Assembly (NCBI GenBank): GCA_030248215.1
Contig: JASANG010000516.1
Coordinates: 1-64,000 of the forward strand
Source: Enoplolaimus lenunculus
Taxonomy: Eukaryota; Nematoda; Enoplea; Enoplida; Thoracostomopsidae
Direction of reading: 5' to 3'
Length of the DNA: 64,000 bases
Under the pieces are notes generated by a model that saw only the letters and a list, made by a program, of their open reading frames with translations, was not told the origin of the DNA and searched no databases. Positions 35,327-47,300 of this stretch are shown here, piece by piece. Position 1 is the first letter of the stretch. Every line of letters starts with the position of its first letter. Both the position numbers and the translations under genes were made by a program.

Positions 35327-38300
35327 ATGGTAGACGATACCGAAACGGAAAGCCTGGTTGAAATCACTCAAGAATTCAGGCCGCATCATAATGAACAACA
35401 TGAACCTAAATCGTCAAAGGATTGCTACTGGTACGTATAACTTAGATGGCTTTATCATTTACAGGTATCAATGTGTAGATGAAATACGTTACGCATTTGC
35501 AGGTCAGTATCATTCATTATTGAGGTAGTAAATTGGAAGTCGTGATCTCGTTTTACACTGTTTCTTGCATGTGCTCTTACATGTGTAGTAGTCTGCATCT
35601 GCACTGCATTGTTGTGTTTGATTGATGTTACATCGTGATGGTTGTAACAGGGTGCGACCGGTGTGGCATGAAAAAATGACCCTCTTAAATGAACCGTGGC
35701 ACCTTTTCATAGGGGTCCGATGTTCATTTGTACTGTCGTATGAATAAATGACTGCCGTTAAAAAGAAACTGCCTGTCAGTTTTACACAGCACTAATATAG
35801 TCCTCTATGAAGATAAATTACTTTCCGCGGGCGAATATTCTTATGCACAGTGAAAGCTTAGTTCAGATAACAACGTGAACTGTTAAGGGTGGTTCTTTTA
35901 CGTACTTGTGCATTTTATGCCTGAGGTGTGTGATTACAACCTACTTTGAAATTTTGCCGATACCACGATACTAATTTTATCACAACCATGCTTTAAAGTA
36001 CATTAGTTTTGCTATCTGAATTAAGCTTTCACTGTGCTTTTTTTACAGAAGATTATTTTAGTACAGTGCTGTGTAAAGCTGACCTGGGTTCTCTTTTTAA
36101 CGGGGTCATTTTTTAAGCGACGCTATGTAAAAATGTCCGAGGATCTCTTTCTAATGGGGTCATTTTTTCACACGACAATACTATAAAAATCAGACCTCAT
36201 GAAAATGTGCCCGGGGATTATTTTTAGCGGGTTATTTTTTAAGGCGACACCGGAAATCCGGCTGCGGTGGACATCGGCCGCCGATTACTTCCCGCTGGCG
36301 AATATTCTTAAGCACTGTGAAAGCTTAGTTCAGATAACAAAACTAAGGTACTTCAAAGCATGATTGTGTTGAATTTAGTATCGACATCGGTATCGGCAAT
36401 CGGCATATGTAGGTTTGGCATCGGCCGAATTTAAAAATAAGCTGTAATCATAGGCCTCAGGCATACAATATACAAGTAGAACGCCACCCTTAACAGTTCA
36501 GTGATGTGGCCCTCAAACCAAAATCGTGGCTACGCCGATGTATGTGTTTGTTTGCAATTTTCCAGGTAATTTTTTCTTGAACATAAATTAGCTTCATCGT
36601 CTGTTCCTCAAATTATGAGTGGTAAGAGTAGTTTGCTTAGTTCTGTTATCTAAACTAAGTTTTCAGTGTGCTTAAGAATATTCGCCAGCTGAAAGTAATT
36701 TATTTTCACAGATCATTTTTCTAGCGCTGTGTAACACTGACCCGGGGTCTATTTTTAACATAGGTCATTTTTTTATTTTATGCGACGCTGTGTAAAAAAA
36801 TTACCGGGGGCTCTTTTTAATGGGGATTAGGTATTTTTTCACATAACTACTATAAAAATCGGACTGCCATGAGGGTCATTTTTTCTTACACGACGTCGGA
36901 AATCAGGCTACGGCGAAAATCGGCCGCCGTCTCTGGCTTTCTACATTGCTGGGCTGAATATTGTGCTTGTTTCGCCACGAATTATCCTATATAAAATATA
37001 AAAAGTTGGCCAAGTTTTCTGCGGTCAGTTCTTACCTATGATTTATATAATATTGCGCACAGTAGTTGTATCGATACGTCGGTATAAGTAGAAGTTGTTG
37101 CAATGACCGCATGGTGTAGTGGTAGCGTGCTTGGTTTGAGCACAAGAAGGCCAAGGTTCGATTGCCGTCATGTTCCTTACTTTGGACAAAAATTCTAACA
37201 GTGGTCGTGCTTCTGCAGACTGTTATTTTTAAGAGATCTATATACGTAGTACATCGAACTCAACTGTGGTCAGATTCTTATTAAAAATCAGCCGTGATCC
37301 TAGTCAGATTTTCTTTATGAACCATATGGAGCAATTTTTTCTACTGTCCGGTTACTGTGTTTTGAACAGTTTTGGTATTTTAGTGGCAACAAACGAGAAA
37401 TTGGAAGCGTTGAATTGCAATGTCGATGTTGTACACGTTGGGTTCATATGGCATGCATTGCCAAACAAAATGTTTCACCAAAGTTAATACCATTCTTACT
37501 CAGCTACGATTTCAAATGCAAGTATTGCTCGAATAATTCTGTTGAAGCACTGGTGTTGAATAATCCAAGTGAGTTCAGCTGGTTAGGCAACGTACTGTTG
37601 CCTCGAAAATTCGACGAGATGTAACGCTCCGGCAAAAATGGATAACTGACTGCGGTTTTTATTAGTCATACTTAGTTTATCAGAAAGCGTTGGTGCAATA
37701 CTGTTTGAGCTTCACTGTATAGTGAACTCTAAACAGTTTGTTAGTCTGAAACATGTATGGCTATGTGCAATATAGATACGTACAGGGTGCTTCATAAGTA
37801 ATGCAGCAGGTTTGCTCACGTCTACTAAGACACGCAAGCACAGTAGGTTCCCAATATTTTACTAGTATGACATCATATAAAAAGTAAAACCGGCATGCCA
37901 AAACACATCGTTTAGGTGAACATTTGACCACCGTTCTGCTCAATACACCTTTCGAACAAAATCGTACACTTTGCACATTTTGCAGCATTTCCGCCTTTAA
38001 AAGGTTCGTTGCTATCTTTAATTGCCTCTTTCGGCGCCTCACCGATAGAACGTGGCGTTAGTGCACCATATGTGCTCACAACTCCCCAGAGGAAAATGTT
38101 GATAGGCGTTAAATTCGGAAAACGGGATGGCCATTTTCACTGGACCTCTTCGTACTGACGATCGACTTTCGAAGTTGTCGTTCAACCAATCGCGTACACC
38201 GGTTGCGTAAGTATGTCGAGACGTAGTTGTACATAAAATATTTCATCGCGATCCTCAAGCAACCGCTCTTCGTTGATGGTCTCGTCAAAGAAGGGACCAT

Positions 38301-41300
38301 ACTCCTAATCTACAAAGCCGTAAGGAACCATACTCGCAACCTACAAAAGCCGTGGACAGATCTGTCCTCAACTATGCCTGCCCCATTTGGCCAACAAATA
38401 CCAACAGCACCAACATGCAAAGGTGAAAGTTACGCGTAACATCGCACTTCGAGGTTGCCTCCTGCTGTAACGACAATCACCCAAACTAAGACCTTACGGA
38501 ATGCCCTGATACTGAACGCCAAAACAAGGAAATATCTGAAAGACCTCTACGCCGGCACTATTCAACAGCATAATGCCGCAACCAAGAAGAAAACAAAGGA
38601 AAACTTGAATATGGCGTACGTTCGCAAATGGTTGCATTGTTTCCCTCTGTACCCGGTTGTGGGTACCCAGCCTCCTCCAGTGGACAAGGTTATACCAGTA
38701 CCGTATCAATCCAAGCGTACCGGATCGAAACCCGAAATGCCAGGGCACTAAACCCACATGACGTCAGACGTCTCTTCAATTGCTCAGCGTCTCCAACAAA
38801 ACCCAGATACTGGATCTTTAACGGGTGGATGACTGATATTGACAACAACAAGAGCAGTCTGATGACACCGCCAGACTAAATACCCTCGAAGGCAGTGACC
38901 TCCAGGAGCATTTGTGCGGCGCTCAGTGGTGTGCATAGGATTCTCCTTTGCTCAGTAAACACAGTTTTGGCGTTTCATGTGGCTATTTAGTTTGAAAATA
39001 CCTTCACCCGACCAAATAACCCGGTCAGCGAGTTTCAAGTCAACATCAAATCGCTCACTCCAGTTTTCACAAAGCTATAGCCGGCATTCGTAATAATCTT
39101 CGGTCAATGAGTTCACTAGGTTTAGACGAAAAGGTTTTAGTTTTTGACCCAGGTTGCAACCGGAATCCCGTTTCCGATTAGAATTCTGATTCAAAACGAG
39201 TTCCGATTCCGATTACACCATCAATCGCAATCGGAAATGTGGCATTTTAATTTCAGGCGTACCCGTTGGAAAAGTTATAATATGTTGCATAAAAGTTCTG
39301 CATCATTTATTAAAATGTTTTCGATGATTTAATTTATAACAGCTTTGATATAATTTTCTGTACGCGCAGTAGAAAGTCGTCCAAAACTGGCAGGATGTTC
39401 CAGGGATCGACCGGATATTAATTTTGCCGGATACCGAAACCGGATAACAAATATCTAATATTTTTATTTCGACATGTAAAAAGAAGTTTTATGATGTTTG
39501 GAAGCACAACCGCTAACATCCGATATCTGGTAGGTTTATACCGGATATTGGAATGGATACGGAGGTCAACTTTGTGCCGGATATTAAACCGAAAGTGGAC
39601 ACCTGGTCGATCCCTGCGTTCGACCGGATATTAATTTACAGGAAATCGGAGTCTGATAGTGAATTTTTACCACAACCGTATATCAGCCGGCCATATCATC
39701 TAAATTTGAGAAGAGTTTGAACTATTTGAGTCAGGGAAAATCATAACTTCATTGAATCAGAAATATTTGATTTTTTGAATTTCTCATTTTTATTTCAATG
39801 TATTAAAGCTTGAACATATTGACTTGTTCAAAAATGCTATCGCATCAAGCTGTTAAGTTCATTTGAAAAAAGCAGTTTTATAAACATTGGAACCACCACC
39901 GCAAATATCCTGTATGCGGTAGGTTTATATTGGAATCGGATACGGATATTTTTTGCCGGATATTATACCGGATCCGGGTATCCAGTCGCATTTCCGGATG
40001 AACTGTATGAAACATGTTAAAGATATATTACTATATATGTGTCGTTCATTCTTTTAAAAGTTATGATCTAACAAATTTGCGGCCTTAGTCATGAAATATT
40101 TTGTAGATATTAGGGTTGGGCCTGTGCCTATACCAAAATTTTTGCCGATGCGATGTTCATTTTGAAAATACGCCGAAGTAGAATCTAATTGTTATACACG
40201 ATGGTCCAAGAACAGATTATTTTTCAAACACAAACGCAAGAGATAGACGCACCGATATATGCTAACAAGTGAAAATGATGTTATTCTTTCTTACTCACTG
40301 TTATTTGTAAAATGTGTCGACAGAGAATCGGCAATTTTTTTGCAGCGCCGATGCCGATACTCACCGAAAACGCTGATTATTACCGGTGCCGATTAATCAG
40401 AACATCCGGAGTAGATATATATTTATCGACCGGATATTGGGTTCCGGTTTGACATCTGGCAAGAAACTGACATTCGTATCCGGTATAAAGATACCGAATA
40501 TTTGCGGTTGTGGCAAAAATGTGATAAAACAGCTTTTTACAGTAATATTTCCAGCACAATCTTATTGTTAATGTTTGTTAACATACTTTAGGTTTCGTGC
40601 AAATCTGCGTAACTACTCTGGCCAATTTGACATACATTCAGCTGAAAAGCAACGCAGATAAATCGAAGTTATCAAGTGAAAAAGTTAGTTTAAAATTGTG
40701 TATATACGTAAGGATCCTGGTCGACATGTTTTGCCTACTAGTAATGTCCAGATTTCGAAAACTTGCCTTGAAATAACTTATACTATATATCCGTTTGAAA
40801 ATAGTGATTTCGGCGTTTAAAGCTGATGACTTGTACTTGCCAATATGGTTTGGCTTCTTTCTATTCAGCAGTTCAGCACAAGTTGATCCTTTAATATGTA
40901 AAAATTACTCTTCGCTGAACAACTTCGTGATTTATGAATAGCGTTAACCCCATGTGTATATGTTTGAGCAGATTTCACAACTGCTCGTCTCCCTGAGCAG
41001 TTTCAGATTTTTTAGTTGCTAGTATTTTGTGCTCTCACAAATGGTCTTGAATTAGATTTAAAAAATTTAAGGAAATAATTGAATTCATTGACGCTAATTG
41101 GGAAAAACTCACACCGATGCCAAGACGAGTCAAACCAACATGGCATCAGACTGTTCATAAAACTTTAGTAGGTTTGCTTTTCTAGATTGTTTTGTGTATT
41201 TGTTCTAGTCAATATTGAATGCGGTATATCCTCTGTACATGTGTTGTATTTCCTGTATAGCGGCGCACTAGCCACTTTATACTCAAGCGCTCCTCTGAAA

Positions 41301-44300
41301 GAAAAATCCGTTTTGGTTGAAAACGTGTTCGTCAATATCAAAATTAATGAAAAGTGCTGTTGCGGTAATCTGTAGTTTTTACTTCGGATTATGCTTTAGT
41401 ATCCTTTATATTTTAGATAAAAGAATCTGATTTGTTTTCATATTCGAACTCAAAGGAAGAAAACAGCTTCAGTCTTGTTGAACAGGTGTGTAAGTCTGAC
41501 TTGTCTTTAATTATTTAAATAACTGCCAAAAATTGTCACCACCATGGAAAACAACGGCTGGTCAAAGCTGTGGTTAATACCAACGTTAAAATTTTTACAA
41601 GAAGTTACTAACATGCGTAAATTTTTTGCTCCACTGTTTTCGCTTTATGTACGTACTTGGTTTCAACACCTTGTCGTAGTTAGAACTTCTTTGACTTGAG
41701 ACATTGCATACGTATTGTTACCTTGTAGGATCTCAGCAAAATATCGCCGCTAATTGAATTGCCGATCCAAAACAATGTTGCTACTTCAGGAAACGATTCC
41801 AGTTCGCTGTATAAAAGTAGCTTTACCTAAAATGATTAAATATAATTATACGCAATTACGTACATACACAATGTGATCAGGGTGCGACCGGAAAATAATT
41901 TAACGGATACGGGAACCCGAGCCGGATATTGAATTTATTATCGATGTTCGCTTGTCGAAAGCAGTTTTATGGTATTCGGTACCACAACCAAAAATAACAG
42001 GTCAGATACGGATATTGGATTTTGCCGGATATTAAGCCGGAACTGGATATCCGGTTGCACCTTGAATGTAATATATCTAAAATTAGAATATCGTGCACGA
42101 CACGTGGAATGCAAAATAATGACACATGCCTTGCTTTTTTATTTTGGTATGTATTCTTCATGAGTAATTTAAGCAGCTCGTTATAAATAACTTATCGCTG
42201 CGAAACTTTAGTACGTAATAACTAAATAAATTGGTTGTTAGTGTGCTCTGGAACTATATTACAGTAAAAGGATTCTATCAACTACGCACAAATTGTATTA
42301 TTTTGTCACTCTTCATCTCTTCCTCGCCAAATTTTCTAACTGTATAGCAGTTTTACCGGAACTCCTGTTCCGTCCGGTACTTCTGCAAAAATTCATCCCG
42401 GTTGCTGCCCGTATTCCGGCATTCAAAAAGACGCCAGAACAAGAGTTTCGCGCTGTTTTCTGGCAAACGAAGAATATCAGCCTAACAATATAAATTAACA
42501 TCTGAATAATTTTAAAGCTATGCAGGTTTTTTGTTTAGGCTGAACTTTCGTCATGTTTTAAACTGTCTAGCGTATTTTTGTAGAACATGGACAACTTGTG
42601 AATAATGAAAACGCAAAAAAGACATGAAATAATTTTTTGTGTATAGTCATTTGGCAGTAATTCGTTTGTGTAATATTTTTGCAATTTATGGTTCTGCGTA
42701 AAAGTGAATTTCTGTTTCGGTTACTGCTTCCTGTGAAAAGTAGTTCCTATTGGTAGAACCCTGTTGCACAACTACACAGCGCTCTTTTTGAGTGTAAAAT
42801 TAATTTCTATTTGTTTGTTATATACTTTTGCAAACTTTTTCAGTATCAGCAGCAAACATGCACATTCCGAATCGTCCAAAGAATACGAAAAAGAAAATCG
42901 AACAGGCTACTGGAGCCGTGGCTAAAAAGAATAAATCGTTAGTAACTTTGGCTGTATAATGTGCCTGTCAGCAATATAGTTCTTGTGGAAAGCCCATCGA
43001 GCTTATAATGCTAAACTGTTAAAAATCGTTTCATCACTATCTTAAGAACTAGTCTTGTAGATACCTGATGTTATTTAACAAACAATAACTTAAATATAAT
43101 GCTGCTATTCTGATGTAATTTTTCACATATATTTAAGCATTTTAGCATACCTTTTGAAATTTGAGAATATTTCTGTTTTGGATATGTTATGTTATAATTT
43201 TAGGGAGCCCGCACCTGCCAAAATGTCGCACCTTGGATTTCCAGTTGAACACCCGTTCAATCGAGACGGATATCGCTATTATTTAGCCGAAGCTGATCCT
43301 CATGCACCCAATCGACGTGAATGGGACGAAAGTAATGAGTACGCTGGAAAACCAATACCTGGGTATTTGTTTAGGATCAGACATCCAGCAATGGTATTGT
43401 TATCAGCGCACGACAGAGGTTAGTGTGGCATACATACATCTTCGCATCTACAAATTTTAGAATTGTTGAGAAATTGTAAGTTGGTGTTCTGTGTGCTATG
43501 GATCATGATGTAAAATTAAACTTGAGCTGCAACATTTTTAAGCTAAAAAGTGTATCATTTTTGCATTCCTGCAACTAAATTTTGGCGTAATTATTTAGCG
43601 CATCAATTGAAGCTGTCTGATAGTCGTGTGATGGTCACAGGAGAAAAGGGATACTCGGTGGTGCGGGCCACACACGGGGTCGACTGTGGTACATGGTACT
43701 TCGAAGTTAAAATTGTCGACCAACCCGAAGGAAGTCACGCTAGAATTGGCTGGGCTCAATCATTAGGTTTGTTTAAAGTTTACAACTCGGACACCACTTA
43801 GTTGTTGTCTGATGTTTACTGCTCTATTGATGCAAACACAGGGTATAGACAGGCTTTATCTGTGCAAGAATTGTTTTTGAGCTCTTGGTGGAGTATAGGC
43901 ATTTGGCTGTGTTTTTCAACCGCTTCGAAACTTAGCAGTAGCTGTTTCGGTTGTTGCGATAGTTGAAAACATTTCAAAGCGTTTTTGCATAGTTTAGTAT
44001 TGTGTTAAAACTGTGCATACATGGTACATTTTATTTTTTAATTCCATTCCTTTAGGTATTTCATTTCTGTATTGTAGCCTGCATTCAAGCCCCTGTAGGG
44101 TACGACAAATTTTCTTATTCGTGGCGGAGTCGAAAAGGAACTAAGTTTCACGATAGCATCGGGAAAACGTACAGCCCGCCTGGTTATGGTAAGAACGACG
44201 TTCTTGGTCTGATGATTAGTTTCCCGAGCGTTGACAATCGCTCGTACAATCTACCTCCGTCGTGCAAAAAACTGGTAAGTGATGAGCTTGTTTCCTGAGA

Positions 44301-47300
44301 TCGGGATTTTTTACGTTTTGTCTGTGTTAACTTGATTTATTCAGTTAAAATATTCTTGCTTGGCTTTGGTTTTAATTGTTTATTTGGTAGTCTACTTATA
44401 CATAGCAGTTAGCAGATATTCTCAGTAAGTCACCACAAATTGTTTTAAATGTTTTTGAGTACAGATCCTGAAGCCTTTGATTGGCAAATTGCGTAAATGT
44501 CGAAAATGATGTGTACCTGTTATTGTTTTAGCCTTTGGTCAAATTCAAAAGTCATTTGTACTACGAGGAAAAAGACGAAGTAGCGAACGCGTTAAAAGAA
44601 TTGAAACCGCAACCTGGTGCCAAAGTAAGTTCTTACTGTGTTATTTCGTTAGGTTGGCGCCGGTAAGTCGAAAAAATTTTATTTACAATTACATAATATG
44701 CAGTGCCTCTGCCGCCATAACTCAATTTGTGTTCTGTGTCGGACGGCATCAGGCGGCGCCGGATTTAGACATGGGCGGTCTCGGTCAAAAAAGCGAGACA
44801 GAGATCGAGACCCAACCTGCCGAGACAGAGACGTGGTCTCGGTCAATTTTTAACCGTTGCCGAGAATATAAATAAGATTTTTTAAGAAAATGTTTGGATA
44901 CTTTTATTTGCTCTGAATTGCGGTTTCATACAATTTAACTAATAAATCGTGACCAAATTTTATTTTTTACTTTATTTTTCACTTGGCTACTGTCCTCATA
45001 CCCTTCGAACAGGCTCGGGACAAATCCCACAGTCTCAAAACACCCTTGGTACAACCATAATTCAAAGCTATAGTGTTGTTTTTGATCCCTAGTCAACCGA
45101 ATAGATTGGAGAATTTGCGGATGACTCATAATTTTTATACGATGCGCCTTAAAGGTTTTAAGTTCGAAAATGCAACTATTTGTGCTTTGTCAGAATAAAA
45201 TCAAAGTATTTTAGGTTTCCTTTCATAAATAGAATTTTGGGTGACTGGAAGGGTCATTCAGTAGCGGTGCTCCACAATCGTTCGCTGTGTTCACTTTCCC
45301 GCTTATTAGTTGCATTTTTGTTTATTTATTTCTCTTTTCATTTTTCAGCTAATACACAATCATAGGTTTTCGGCTATATTGTCTGTTTCGCACATTTATC
45401 CATTTCCTGCTTCGTGTTGAAATTATTGAATAGCTTCATTTTTATTTCACCAGTAGTTAGTTGTATTACTCATTTATACAAAAGTTTACCAAGCTTATAT
45501 TTACAGATTGAGTTCTTTAAAAATGGAATCAGTCAAGGTGTTGCATTTGAAGATATTTATCGCGGTGCTTACTTTCCGGCTGTGTCAATGTACAAGAACA
45601 CAACGGTATTCCAAATAGTGATTTGCAAGTTTTCTAGTGGTATATTGTTAATATTTACTACCTTAGCCATGGGTGTTATTCCTCAAGATTGTTAAATTCA
45701 TTATATATTTAAGCAAAAGTTATGATTTATCGTGTTTAGTTTGGTCTGTCGTCCATAAGTTGCTTATTAATGTTATTGAAGCGAATGCTTGCAACATTTT
45801 GACATAATATACGCAAATGGTTGTAAAAAATTCATTCTATTGCATTTTTCAGTTAAGACTCAACTTTGGTCCAAAACTATGGAAACCGCCATCTGGTGTT
45901 AAATATAAAGCGGTATGTTTGGTGTGAAATATACATAGAATTACAGTGAAAACTAATCGAAACGACATTACATTAACTATAAATGGGCACCGGATATGTA
46001 TCCGATAAGAAACATGTATCTGGATATCTGCCGGATATCCGAAATGCTAGTGTATAAATAATTTTTTGAAATAATTTGCGTTGTTCCACCATTAAAGTAG
46101 CTAGAGTTGCCAAAAGAATTAATTCTGTATTCAAACATGAGTTAACATATTGAGCCATATTGCTGCTTAATTCCATTATGATTTAAAAAATGTGTCGTGA
46201 AATTAATAGGAGCCAAGCCTAATTGATTATGATGCTAATTAGTAAAAGGCTTGCTTATAGATGTGGCAATCTGTAAAGGGCACATTTGAATTTCCCATGA
46301 CACAAAACCCATATGCTCATAACGTTGAATTCGAATTCCTCACGCCAAGAGACTTTCTTCTGATACACCAAAACAGTCCAAACATACTTTTTATCAGCGA
46401 TTGAATAAAGAACAGCATAGTGTAGCATTGGGGGGCGACAACTACATCCTGCTTAGTGCTTTTCAGAATGTGGAAGGCTTAAGTTCAAATATATGGTTGC
46501 TACAGAAAAACTTTCCTCCTTTGTCGTGAAGTTTATAGTTCGGTGACCTAAACCAGTCATCAAACGCAAAAATGACACAATTCAACTCTGCGCGTCACTT
46601 TACTCAGTAATATACATGAAAAAGCTATAGATTTCTGAACTGTTGAAAATACATTTTTGGTTCCGCTGTAGTCCATTTAAGATCACAACAAGTGAAAGTA
46701 TATACTCAAGTCTTAAAAAATTGAAATTTGATTGAAATTATCAGGGCAGGTTATGAGGAGCCAAATCGGTATCATGTTCCGATATACTAAGACTAGAGCG
46801 GGTACTGAAGATTTAGACCAATATTACTTTAACAATGTAACAAGCAAAACATATTCCTACGTTTAAGCCTCGTCAGGGTAAAACAAAGCTTAGCCTAAGT
46901 TCAAGCAAATAATTAGTCTAAAATTCAAGAATTGTCTATTTTGGTCTGGAGAGAAGGTGGACGGACGATTTAGCGTAAGTATACGTATTTTAATGTGTTT
47001 GTTTCTTTTTGGAACGTAAAACGACTCATGTTTATAGTTCGAGGGAAGGGTGAAATTCGATAAAATCGGAGGCAAACCAAATCAACTCAATCCCAGGTAG
47101 CCAACGCAAGTATTTATAGTCAGTAGTCAGTAGCAATCTTCTAAACCGAATACCCAGCACTATTAAAGCAGTTGCATTATAAAAACTATTTTTGGAATTG
47201 CATGTTTTACGCTGATAGCAATCAGTTTGTGGGTCAGGGTACTTCCCTTAGAGCAGCAAGTTGAAAATTGAGGATTGTACCCCCAAAAATACGCAAAATC

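Noticed and set aside
37103-37180. A functional tRNA gene
   Set aside because: A and B boxes are present, but the T stem and acceptor stem do not form and the anticodon loop lacks U33.
38455-38751. Independent 98-codon gene
   Set aside because: It lies wholly within the damaged LINE 3' fragment.
41209-41223. Possible 15-base microexon of ASH2
   Set aside because: Joining 41167 directly to 41417 aligns KTL-IKESDLF with human KTM-SKERDVF without a gap, so the microexon is not needed.
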